NCBI GenBank assembly: GCA_900549025.1
Contig: URMZ01000015.1
Location: 1-40,475 of the forward strand
Length of the DNA stretch: 40,475 nt
Source: an uncultured Collinsella sp.
Lineage (GTDB): Bacteria > Actinomycetota > Coriobacteriia > Coriobacteriales > Coriobacteriaceae
Reading direction: 5' to 3'
Below are positions 26,801 to 33,218 of this stretch, in pieces (the first letter of the stretch is position 1; every line of letters begins with the position of its first letter). A program made the position numbers and the translations under genes. The notes under the pieces were generated by a model that made no database searches, was not told where the DNA came from, and saw only the letters and a program-made list of their open reading frames with translations.

Positions 26801-26948
26801 GGCAAGCCGACGCGCCCTAACCATTGCCGGCGTCGACGGTCCACGTCTGGCGTACGCTTACACCGAGGACGATCTGCCGTACAACGTCAATCCGACAAAT
26901 ATCGCTACGGTGTCCGAGGTTGTGACCGAGGTCATTCGTCGTTCGTAG
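23853..26948 (+). CDS. M28-peptidase-like membrane protein split by a ~600-residue disordered insertion
   Basis: The product is 1031 residues from the ATG at 23853 (GGAG 6 nt upstream). Residues 1-55 resemble the helix preceding M28 peptidases. Hydrophobic segments fall at about 57-75, 76-95, 162-181 and 184-207. The first M28 half includes VVVVAHYDSPRAE (H138, D140 as the first metal-ligand pair) and SSVAAMLGVMDN. Residues about 240-870 are acidic, Pro/Ala/Glu/Gln-rich and disordered, with a basic patch GRKKKNEQD near the end. The second half (about 885-1031) returns to the fold: DIWFAATGASD (normally GAEE), GVFFINLES (normally NLD) and AKTDAYAAL (normally SDH). Only the first ligand pair survives, so zinc catalysis is unlikely. 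It is followed by a small membrane gene. The fold is inference; the function is unknown. Confidence 0.75.
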   Translation: MANTQNYINHLLQNTGITPACSEEERLAAEDIAQIFRNHGFDPEVQEFNAPAPSRMAFAVTGILAFAGALLMGIGGGIGLVGTLLAIVGAVLYALERTGRPVISRLGKTGVSQNVIAYHKASGPLASPRNRPVVVVAHYDSPRAELLAREPYAPYRALIAKLLPIATIAPAAIAILRILPLPGALKVLLWIVAILASLVALANAANIISNRFVLPYTSGSVCNKSSVAAMLGVMDNVAPYQGENEFPDDIPFDTYFGEQKRRAEEMARAAAEYAAAQQQNDYGNTIEYEEPAYTEDEFGQPTASADEAEQGEAFDEQIDGFEGASADETLIGVITPESQVQDIPAEEPVADESTAEPAEEPAAAEEPEPEPKLYRNAAGNIRFGSDAIRALGMLPESCTLDYEEGEEPTFEPAPQPDPVVAAQPDEADAIEAVADADTAIDPAAGLDVVAPAPAPEDLDNTEDDYDAYPQRVSYESDTDFSAELPVTTPHADIASAFSSIGASASHFFKGAFEKGKKLVDDFEEKRAVAREAAERDAVAQQQAAEAERERAAQEFEQNDAEQPVSVDVADATTSFEAPQPSSADVAGETATFETQQPVDSTVSFDATMTFEKQGAAIAEPLSAPVEDELTAPDSVEDQSAAEQVAADSSEQEPEPVPPEAPQTDESRPYSTQIFTMPAPSDPSATVANVAPSQTETVDALMAQISSQASPRPNVNVPDPASAPAPMTSASPLASVPDPSMPSMQQANVASRTSLFDLPDPSAQVNDPFATAQGSEPTSAPVVPPMPATSDVQPLETISAPAASAAKPQKRGLRGLFGRKKKNEQDSMSDWLGVEDDYDAKKSGRGIGSWDNFEDDDDGWKGGATSSDGASTEDMLAAVASMGDDELLGHDIWFAATGASDCDGAGMKAFLAAHRDKLRGVFFINLESIGAGRLSVVTVEGEQQLLKGDRRIMNLVNKVCKSFHVDCGAFEMPYAKTDAYAALEASRRALTIAGVDGPRLAYAYTEDDLPYNVNPTNIATVSEVVTEVIRRS

Positions 26949-26969
26949 GTTGACCTCTAAGGAGTCTGC

Positions 26970-27188
26970 GTGTTTTCGTACATCAAGCGCCACTGGCCCA
27001 TCTATCTCATCTTGGTTCTGATCGCCATTGCCCTTGGTTTCGGGGCCGCGTATATCGTGGGTGTTAAAGGCTCGACGCCTGAGTCCACGATTAGCGAAGA
27101 AGTGGAGCACGAGCAGAGTTTGGGAGCCGATGGCATCTCCGAGTCCGAACAGGCGCTCATCGACGGTGGGTCTACATCTGGGGAATAG
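26970..27188 (+). CDS. Small membrane-anchored protein, partner of the M28-like gene
   Basis: The 72-residue product has one strong membrane segment (about 8-32) after a short basic start (FSYIKRHW) and then an acidic, Ser/Glu-rich tail. I do not recognise it. The GTG start at 26970 follows AAGGAG, 21 bp after the stop of the large membrane protein, so both are on one transcript ending at the hairpin at 27210. Confidence 0.7.
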   Translation: MFSYIKRHWPIYLILVLIAIALGFGAAYIVGVKGSTPESTISEEVEHEQSLGADGISESEQALIDGGSTSGE

Positions 27189-27209
27189 CCATTTCGCTAC
27201 GCACGAATA

Positions 27210-27244
27210 AGAGGCGAGCCGGGAGACGGGCTCGCCTCTTTTTT
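27210..27244. terminator. Bidirectional terminator
   Basis: AGAGGCGAGCC and its complement form an 11-bp stem around an 8-nt loop, with a T run on the plus strand. It sits between the convergent small membrane gene and the adhesin gene. Confidence 0.85.
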
Positions 27245-27250
27245 ATTGCG

Positions 27251-30200
27251 TCAGCGACGTTTCGACGCCAGCTTTAGATGGGCAAACCAGATTGCCGCGG
27301 CGCCGGAGGTCACGAAGGCGGTGAGGCAGGCGGCGATGGGAAGGGAACCCGTTGCCGGTAAATCTTGCGGCATGGCGCATCGCTGGATGACGCGATCCTC
27401 GTCATGCGATTCAAGGTTGCTACCGCCGCCATTGCGACAGAGGTCAACGCGAGCACTGTTGGCGAGTACGGTCTGGGGCGTGTAAGACGATGCGGCCTGC
27501 ATATGGATGACGGCACCGTGGATATCCGAGTCAAGGACGGCGCTCGCATCATCAAGGTCGTCATGCTCGTCTTTGAGGTCCTCGCGGGTCCAAGATTCTG
27601 CAGCGCCTCTTGTCGTGAAGTCGGCCGATACGGCCCCATACTCAAGACGAATGCCCGTGATGGTGGTGTCGCGCAAAAGAGCGAGCTCTTTTGCCTCGAG
27701 GGTGACCGACTCCGTTGTTGGGATATCGGCTTTCCAAAGATGCCAATCGTCGTAATCGACCATGCGCAAATCGTCACCTAGGAGCTTTTTGACTTCGTCC
27801 GTTTCGAGCCAGGGGTTGTCATGCCCGTCGCTGAGCGTCGCATTGGCCTGTTCGCTCGTATCGATACTTCCCACTGGGGACGTTCGATACCACACGTTGT
27901 AAAGACCGTCGATGTCCCCGGTCGCGACAGGGGTTTCGATGGCGATGAGTCTGGCAGTGCCGTCCTTGGCGCATTCGAGATCGTCGGTGATGGTGAATTC
28001 ATCAACCCAGGTATTCGACTCATTTTTAGCATCGAGCGTATAGGAGAAGGAGCCGTCCACATCGGATTGTGCCACGGCTCGGTTTTTGCCATCGCCGTTG
28101 GCGACGAGACCCTTACCGATAGGGCGGGCGATCTCTTGCCGCTTGTCGACTCTGCCCTCGATCTCGATGGGTGCGTCCTTCATGGTTACCGTCTGCACTT
28201 CTCCTGTGGCCTTAATTTCAAATGTCATGTCTTCGGCAAGGTCGTAAGTGCGCGGGGACATCGCTTCGCGCAGGGTGTAGGTGCCGGGCAAAAGATGCTC
28301 GATGCGATGCGGTTTGTCAGAGGTGGTCCAAGCGTCAATTTCGGTTCCGTCGGCACCGTGGAGGGAGAGCCTGGCACCTTCCACTTCTTGGTTACCGGTC
28401 AAATCTACTTTGGAGATGTCGATTTTGGTGTAGTCGTTAGAAACATCGAGGTACGCATTGATCACGGGTGTTTCCTGGTCGGCATACGACAGCTCGACGG
28501 TGTGGGCGCTTTGGTCGAGCAGGTATCCTTCGGGTGCCTGTACCTCAATAACCTCATAGATGGCAGTTCCGCACCCCAGCGAAAGATGATTCGCGAACGC
28601 AAATCCCCGCTCGTCGGTCGTGATGGTGTCGACGGTTTCGCCGTCCAGGGCAACAATGCTGCCGTCGGGGCGCACGATATCGCCCACGGCGCGGATATCA
28701 AAAACAGCGCCGGCAAGGGCATGTCCGTCTACGGCATCGTTCTTAACGATCTCGATGCTTCCTGTTGCCGCGTCGTCGTAAAACGAGGCGACCGCGACGG
28801 GCGTTAAGTTCATGTCGGCGGGAATCGTTATCTCCAGATCTTCTCCAACAAGATACGGTTCCTTGGCAGAAGTCTCTCGTATGTAATACGTGCCCGGGTT
28901 AAGCGATTCGGGCAGGGTGACGGTGCCGGTCGCGTTAGTCGTAAAAGTGTCCATTACGTTATGTGCTGGATACCAGCATGTTTGTGAGACAGGTTCGTGA
29001 TTACTGTCGAGGAGTTGGAAGGTGAATCCGGCTAGGGGAACAGAAGCGCCTGTTTGGGCATCGCGTTTTACAATCTGGAGATGCGCCGACAGCGCGTGGT
29101 TGTCCACGATATATTGAAGCTCGGCGCCGTCGGAAATCTGATTGGCCTCGACGGTCCATTCCCCTGCACGTTTAAAACCCTCGGGGACGGTTTCCGGAAC
29201 CTCGCGAACCGTGTAGCCGGCGCGGTCATATGGGATGGCTCCGTGGACACCGGCGGGTCGCTTGCCTGCGCCGAACCATGCTTCGGGCTGATCTTTGGTG
29301 GAGGCAAAGCCATAGATGTTTGTGGTCAGTGTGCCAACAACCTGCTGAGAGCTATTGCTGACAACCTCAAAGACAACACCTCCTGCCGGCTGCTCCAGGC
29401 CGGATTGGTCGCTATTGCCGTAGTCCTTGAATTTTGAAATCTCGAGGTCAAACGTAATGGGGATATCGGAAACGCGAGATTCGATCTCGACCACGCCTGA
29501 ATCGCCGAGCTGGTCGGCTCCAACGGTATAGGTCCAGCTGTCGTTGGATGACAGGTAGCCCTCGGGGGTTTTTGATTCGTAGATGGTAAAGGTTCCTAAG
29601 GGGACATCGGCGAGGGTAGCCCGACCGCTTTCGTCGGTCGTGAGGATTTGCGCCCATCCAGGGGTTGATTGCGACACACACGTGAACTCTGCTCCTGCGA
29701 GTGAAGATCCCACCTGGGGGCCGGCATTCGTCGCGGCATCGAGTTTTACGATACGCAGGTTGATGGTGCCGGGCTGTTCATCAATGGCGACCTGTCCACC
29801 GTCATTCCCCGTGGTAAAGGCGATGTGATCACGACGGGGGACATAGCCGGCCGGTGCCTTCGTTTCAACTAGGTAGTATGCCGTGTTGGGCAGAAGTGTT
29901 GCTTGCGCCCGACCGTTGCTGTCCATCTGGATGGTGCCGACATGCGCGCCGCTGGCGCTCTCAAAAATATCGAATGTTGCCCCGTCAAACTGATAAGTAT
30001 TGTTTCCGCTGGTAATGGCGGCGTTTGCAGACTGTTTTTTGAAGGAAGCAGAGACCGCCGGCAGTACATAGAGCATGTCCTGACGTTTGCTGCCGCCCGA
30101 TACGGCTCCTAGATAGCGTCGCGCGCGGTGCGGAGCGGCTTTGATGCTTCCTGATTTTGCGCTGTCGTGGAGCCACCGCGCCGCCGCCACGACTTCATTG

Positions 30201-30682
30201 TCAGTGGTAAAGTGCCCACTCTTGGTTTTGCCCTGAGCGGTCGTGTAAGAGTAAGTACCGTCGACATGGGTAGTGCCGTTGAGCATCCATACGGCAAGCT
30301 GGGTCGCGGCGCGGGCGCGATCGGGTGAAAGATGGTAACCGCCAAACGACGTGGCGGTAGGATATCCGTGACAAACGATTGCCGCGAACTCGTCGTCGAG
30401 CCACACCCAGCCTTGATCAAAGTTGAGCCATGGGCCGCCCGGCTTGGTGGGGCCGGGGCGCTCCTGGTTCATGCAGTAGGCAACCGAGGCGTCTTGAGCT
30501 TCATACTTGCCGATGAAGAAGGGCCCACAATCATCGCTAATAGTGCGGAAGCCGAGCTGATCGTAGCCATCGACGGCAAATGCGGCTCCCGGTGTCAGGC
30601 AGCCGAAAAGCAGGAAGAGGAGCAGGAGCAGCGGACCTGTTGCGATTGCGCTGTGGACAGAGTGCGTGGGTGCGTTGGACAT
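27251..30682 (-). CDS. LPXTG-anchored surface adhesin with thioester and Cna_B/SpaA repeats
   Basis: This is a 1143-residue sortase substrate. A signal peptide spans about 1-36. Residues about 50-200 match a thioester domain: AYCMNQ (C70) and ATQLAVWML (Q128) are the Cys and Gln that form the internal thioester used by Gram-positive adhesins to bond host surfaces covalently. Five or six Cna_B/SpaA-like beta-sandwich repeats follow (about 225-835), each with a lysine near its start (IVKLDA, IVKRDA, IVKNDA, ISKVDL) and an E near its end (VETKAPAGY, YESKTPEGY, IEVQAPEGY), the isopeptide pair. Residues 1108-1112 are LPATG, followed by a membrane segment and a basic tail. The ATG at 30682 has an AAGGAG site. 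No sortase gene is visible in the window. Confidence 0.92.
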   Translation of the reverse strand: MSNAPTHSVHSAIATGPLLLLLFLLFGCLTPGAAFAVDGYDQLGFRTISDDCGPFFIGKYEAQDASVAYCMNQERPGPTKPGGPWLNFDQGWVWLDDEFAAIVCHGYPTATSFGGYHLSPDRARAATQLAVWMLNGTTHVDGTYSYTTAQGKTKSGHFTTDNEVVAAARWLHDSAKSGSIKAAPHRARRYLGAVSGGSKRQDMLYVLPAVSASFKKQSANAAITSGNNTYQFDGATFDIFESASGAHVGTIQMDSNGRAQATLLPNTAYYLVETKAPAGYVPRRDHIAFTTGNDGGQVAIDEQPGTINLRIVKLDAATNAGPQVGSSLAGAEFTCVSQSTPGWAQILTTDESGRATLADVPLGTFTIYESKTPEGYLSSNDSWTYTVGADQLGDSGVVEIESRVSDIPITFDLEISKFKDYGNSDQSGLEQPAGGVVFEVVSNSSQQVVGTLTTNIYGFASTKDQPEAWFGAGKRPAGVHGAIPYDRAGYTVREVPETVPEGFKRAGEWTVEANQISDGAELQYIVDNHALSAHLQIVKRDAQTGASVPLAGFTFQLLDSNHEPVSQTCWYPAHNVMDTFTTNATGTVTLPESLNPGTYYIRETSAKEPYLVGEDLEITIPADMNLTPVAVASFYDDAATGSIEIVKNDAVDGHALAGAVFDIRAVGDIVRPDGSIVALDGETVDTITTDERGFAFANHLSLGCGTAIYEVIEVQAPEGYLLDQSAHTVELSYADQETPVINAYLDVSNDYTKIDISKVDLTGNQEVEGARLSLHGADGTEIDAWTTSDKPHRIEHLLPGTYTLREAMSPRTYDLAEDMTFEIKATGEVQTVTMKDAPIEIEGRVDKRQEIARPIGKGLVANGDGKNRAVAQSDVDGSFSYTLDAKNESNTWVDEFTITDDLECAKDGTARLIAIETPVATGDIDGLYNVWYRTSPVGSIDTSEQANATLSDGHDNPWLETDEVKKLLGDDLRMVDYDDWHLWKADIPTTESVTLEAKELALLRDTTITGIRLEYGAVSADFTTRGAAESWTREDLKDEHDDLDDASAVLDSDIHGAVIHMQAASSYTPQTVLANSARVDLCRNGGGSNLESHDEDRVIQRCAMPQDLPATGSLPIAACLTAFVTSGAAAIWFAHLKLASKRR

Positions 30683-30936
30683 GGCTGCTCCTTATCCCTC
30701 GTGCGCCGCATGGGGAGGTTGCGACGCGTAGGATGAGGCTACCCCCGAGGCTCATGCGGGTAAGTACCGGAGCCTGACCAAAAGCTTGCCCGATTTCTGA
30801 CAAATCGAGCTCAAATACAACAATCAGATAAAAGTGCAGGTAGAAGATGGTAAGAAAAGAAAGACAAAGGTCCTCGTCTCCACAATTGACGCGATTTTCA
30901 AACGAATCTCCACAGCTAAAACAAGCATCGCCACCC
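30683..30936. other. Intergenic region upstream of the adhesin
   Basis: This gap holds the adhesin's 5' region and must contain its promoter, but I see no convincing hexamer pair. A small interrupted palindrome (GATTTCTGACAAATC) lies near 30795. Nothing else is recognised. Confidence 0.4.
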
Positions 30937-30966
30937 TTGTATCGAACAAGACAACCGCGTTATACT
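30937..30966 (+). promoter_or_regulatory. tRNA-Gly promoter
   Basis: TTGTAT (30937-30942) and TATACT (30961-30966) are 18 bp apart, with the -10 element 13 bp before the tRNA 5' end. Confidence 0.7.
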
Positions 30967-30979
30967 ATCCCCCACATAT

Positions 30980-31054
30980 GCGGGCATCGCCAAGTGGTAA
31001 GGCATCAGCTTCCCAAGCTGACACTCGCGGGTTCGAGTCCCGTTGCCCGCTCCA
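30980..31054 (+). tRNA. tRNA-Gly (anticodon CCC)
   Basis: The cloverleaf is complete: a 7-bp acceptor stem GCGGGCA with TGCCCGC, an anticodon stem TCAGC/GCTGA with loop TTCCCAA, a T-arm GCGGG-TTCGAGT-CCCG, discriminator T and an encoded CCA. It is followed by a terminator and then by palindromic cassettes that repeat its 3' end. Confidence 0.95.
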
Positions 31055-31067
31055 GTAAAAAGCACAA

Positions 31068-31097
31068 GCACGGCAGCGTTACGTTGCCGTGCTTTTT
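31068..31097 (+). terminator. Terminator of tRNA-Gly
   Basis: GCACGGCA (31068-31075) pairs with TGCCGTGC (31085-31092) and is followed by five T residues. Confidence 0.85.
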
Positions 31098-31109
31098 ACT
31101 ACCAAGCGC

Positions 31110-31125
31110 CGGGACTCGAACCCGC
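31110..31125 (-). repeat. Inverted copy of the tRNA-Gly T-arm
   Basis: CGGGACTCGAACCCGC is the exact 16-nt reverse complement of the T-arm of the adjacent tRNA-Gly (31027-31042). Confidence 0.85.
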
Positions 31126-31143
31126 CAGGGTGCGAGCGTTAAG

Positions 31144-31246
31144 CAAACGCGAAGCGTTTGTAGCGAGCAGGCGAAGGCGCCGACAGGCGCCTGAAGCCGG
31201 TGCGTATTTGCGAAGCAAATACGCGGATGTCCCGTTGCCCGCTCCA
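31144..31246 (+). repeat. Palindromic cassette 1 ending in a copy of the tRNA-Gly 3' end
   Basis: The cassette has GCGAAGC mini-hairpins at 31144-31160 and 31202-31224 (the latter a perfect 10-bp stem with GAA loop) and a GGCGCC-GACA-GGCGCC hairpin between them. It ends with GTCCCGTTGCCCGCTCCA (31229-31246), an exact 18-nt copy of the tRNA 3' end (31037-31054). Confidence 0.8.
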
Positions 31247-31325
31247 TCGAGTACGGGGGACCTCGGGAACGTCGGGTCCAACCCGCTGTGCCCGTGCGTG
31301 TGCACGGACCGGGTCTGCCGACCGC

Positions 31326-31377
31326 AGCCGGTGCGGATTTGCGAAGCAAATGCGCGGACGTCCCGTTGCTCGCTCCA
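31326..31377 (+). repeat. Palindromic cassette 2, near-copy of 31195-31246
   Basis: These 52 bases repeat 31195-31246 with four substitutions, 131 bp downstream. They include the GCGAAGC hairpin (31333-31355) and another tRNA-Gly 3'-end copy (31360-31377, 17 of 18 matches). Confidence 0.8.
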
Positions 31378-31479
31378 ATTCCAAAATGTTAGGTTAATGC
31401 CTACTGCCCATACTTGCACCTGCGCACGGTACAATGGTTGGGTTACGACCAACGTGCCAATAACCAAAAAGGAGCCGCT

Positions 31480-32826
31480 ATGATCGATCGCTATACCCGC
31501 CCGGAGATGGGACACATCTTCTCCCTCGAGAACAAGTACGCCATTTGGCAGGAGATCGAGGTTCTGGCCTGCGAGGCCCAGGCGGAGCTCGGCAAGATCG
31601 GTATTTCCAAAGACGAGGCCCAGTGGATCCGCGACCATGCCAACTTTGAGAAGGCGAAGGTCGATGAGATCGAGGAAGTCACGCGCCACGACGTCATTGC
31701 CTTCCTGACCAACATGAAGGAGTACATCGATGCCGATGTTCCCGAGGGCGACCCCAAGCCCAGCCGCTGGGTTCACTATGGCATGACCAGCTCCGATCTG
31801 GGCGACACGGCCCTGTGCTACCAGCTCACCCAGGCCTGCGACCTGATCATCGAGGACGTCAAAAAACTCGGCGAGATCTGCAAGCGTCGCGCCTTTGAGG
31901 AGCGCAACACGCTCTGCGCCGGCCGTACTCATGGCATCCATGCCGAGCCGATGACCTTCGGCATGAAGTTTGGCTCTTGGGCCTGGGAGCTCAAGCGCGA
32001 TCTGGACCGTCTTGAGGATGCCCGCAAGAACGTTGCCTTTGGTGCCATCTCGGGCGCTGTCGGCACGTACAGCTCCATCGAGCCGTTTGTCGAGGAATAT
32101 GTCTGCGAGCACCTGGGCCTGGTTCACGACCCGCTGTCCACGCAGGTTATTAGCCGCGATCATCACGCCTACCTCGCCGGCGTTCTTGCCACCACCGCGG
32201 CCACCTGTGAGCGCATCGCTACCGAGGTTCGCAATCTGCAGAAGACCGATACACTCGAGGCCGAGGAACCGTTCCGTAAGGGTCAAAAGGGCAGCTCCGC
32301 CATGCCGCACAAGCGCAACCCCATCACCATGGAGAAGGTCTGCGGCCTGTCGCGCGTCGTGAAGGCCAACGCGCAGGTTGCCTTCGACAACGTCGCCCTG
32401 TGGCACGAGCGTGACATTTCGCACTCCTCTGCCGAGCGCGTCGCCCAGGCCGACAGCTTCATCGCCCTCGACCACATGTTCCAGTGCCTCATCCGCGTTA
32501 TCGACGGCCTGCAGCTGTATCCCGCTCGCATGATGGCCAACCTCAACAAGACACGCGGCCTCATCTTCTCCTCCAAGGTCCTGCTCGCCCTCGTCGACAC
32601 GGGCATCACCCGCGAGGACGCGTACGCCATTGTGCAGGAGAACGCCATGGCAACCTGGCACGAGGTACAGGATTGTGTCTCCGGCCCTACCTTTAAGGAG
32701 CGTCTCGAGGCCGATCCGCGCTGCACCGTCAGCCAGGAGAAACTCGACGAGATCTTTGATCCGTGGGACTTCCTCACCCGTATCGACACGGTCTTCGATC
32801 GCCTGGAGCAGCTGAGCTTCGAGTAG
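31480..32826 (+). CDS. purB: Adenylosuccinate lyase
   Basis: This enzyme acts twice in purine synthesis: it splits SAICAR to AICAR plus fumarate and adenylosuccinate to AMP plus fumarate. The 448 residues have the superfamily signature GSSAMPHKRNP, plus TRHDVIAFL, TSSDLGDTA and AGRTHGIHAEP active-site segments. The ATG at 31480 follows AAAAAGGAG. A TACAAT at 31430-31435 may be its -10 element, but no correctly spaced -35 is evident. It is monocistronic; purC lies 4.2 kb downstream on the same strand. Confidence 0.97.
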   Translation: MIDRYTRPEMGHIFSLENKYAIWQEIEVLACEAQAELGKIGISKDEAQWIRDHANFEKAKVDEIEEVTRHDVIAFLTNMKEYIDADVPEGDPKPSRWVHYGMTSSDLGDTALCYQLTQACDLIIEDVKKLGEICKRRAFEERNTLCAGRTHGIHAEPMTFGMKFGSWAWELKRDLDRLEDARKNVAFGAISGAVGTYSSIEPFVEEYVCEHLGLVHDPLSTQVISRDHHAYLAGVLATTAATCERIATEVRNLQKTDTLEAEEPFRKGQKGSSAMPHKRNPITMEKVCGLSRVVKANAQVAFDNVALWHERDISHSSAERVAQADSFIALDHMFQCLIRVIDGLQLYPARMMANLNKTRGLIFSSKVLLALVDTGITREDAYAIVQENAMATWHEVQDCVSGPTFKERLEADPRCTVSQEKLDEIFDPWDFLTRIDTVFDRLEQLSFE

Positions 32827-32852
32827 GTTCGGGCATAACGTTAGCTTTTTAG

Positions 32853-32890
32853 GGCGCTTTGCTGGTAATGTGTGTTGCCGGCAAAGCGCC
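32853..32890 (+). terminator. Long hairpin after purB
   Basis: GGCGCTTTGC (32853-32862) pairs perfectly with 32881-32890, with further pairs into the loop. There is no T run after it, so it is a weak or factor-assisted terminator candidate. Confidence 0.5.
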
Positions 32891-32893
32891 TCG

Positions 32894-32922
32894 TTGCATT
32901 TAGGGAAAGACGGGGATAATAG
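32894..32922 (+). promoter_or_regulatory. Promoter of the TSCPD-lipoprotein operon
   Basis: TTGCAT (32894-32899) and TAATAG (32917-32922) are 17 bp apart, 32 bp before the gene start. Confidence 0.6.
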
Positions 32923-32954
32923 TCGTCTCGAATAACATTCTGAGAGGGGATCGC

Positions 32955-33218
32955 ATGATTTCGTTTGATTACAAGCCTCAGGGCGTGTGTGCTCGCAATA
33001 TTCACCTTGATCTTTCCGATGACGGCAACAAGGTGATGGGCGTTGAGTTTACCGGCGGCTGCGACGGCAATCTCAAGGCTATCTCCAAGCTGGTCGAGGG
33101 CGCTCCTGCCGATCGCGTAATCGAGGTTCTCGCCGGTAATACCTGCGGTATGAAAAAGACCTCCTGCGCCGACCAGCTTACACGCGCTATCGAGGCCGCT
33201 CGCACCGAGATCGCCTAA
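32955..33218 (+). CDS. TSCPD-domain protein (TIGR03905 type)
   Basis: The 87-residue protein matches the small stand-alone TSCPD family, related to the C-terminal zinc-binding part of B12-dependent ribonucleotide reductases. Four cysteines (C12, C36, C64 and C71) are spaced for metal binding, the last in KKTSCADQL, a variant of the TSCPD motif. Its function is not established. The ATG at 32955 has a GAGAGGGGA site. The stop overlaps the next start by one base (TAATG), so the two are translationally coupled. Confidence 0.8.
   Translation: MISFDYKPQGVCARNIHLDLSDDGNKVMGVEFTGGCDGNLKAISKLVEGAPADRVIEVLAGNTCGMKKTSCADQLTRAIEAARTEIA

Noticed and set aside
30683..30780. Structured riboswitch-like leader of the adhesin
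   Set aside because: The GAGGCT-containing segments are direct rather than inverted repeats, and no known aptamer signature fits.
31414..31435. TTGCAC plus TACAAT as the purB promoter
   Set aside because: The spacer is only 10 bp, too short for sigma-70; only the -10 element is plausible.
31005..31483. Several ORFs across the tRNA-Gly cassettes, with phrases such as RATGLEPASVSLGS
   Set aside because: These are translations of tRNA 3' ends and their repeats on either strand, a well-known source of spurious predicted proteins.
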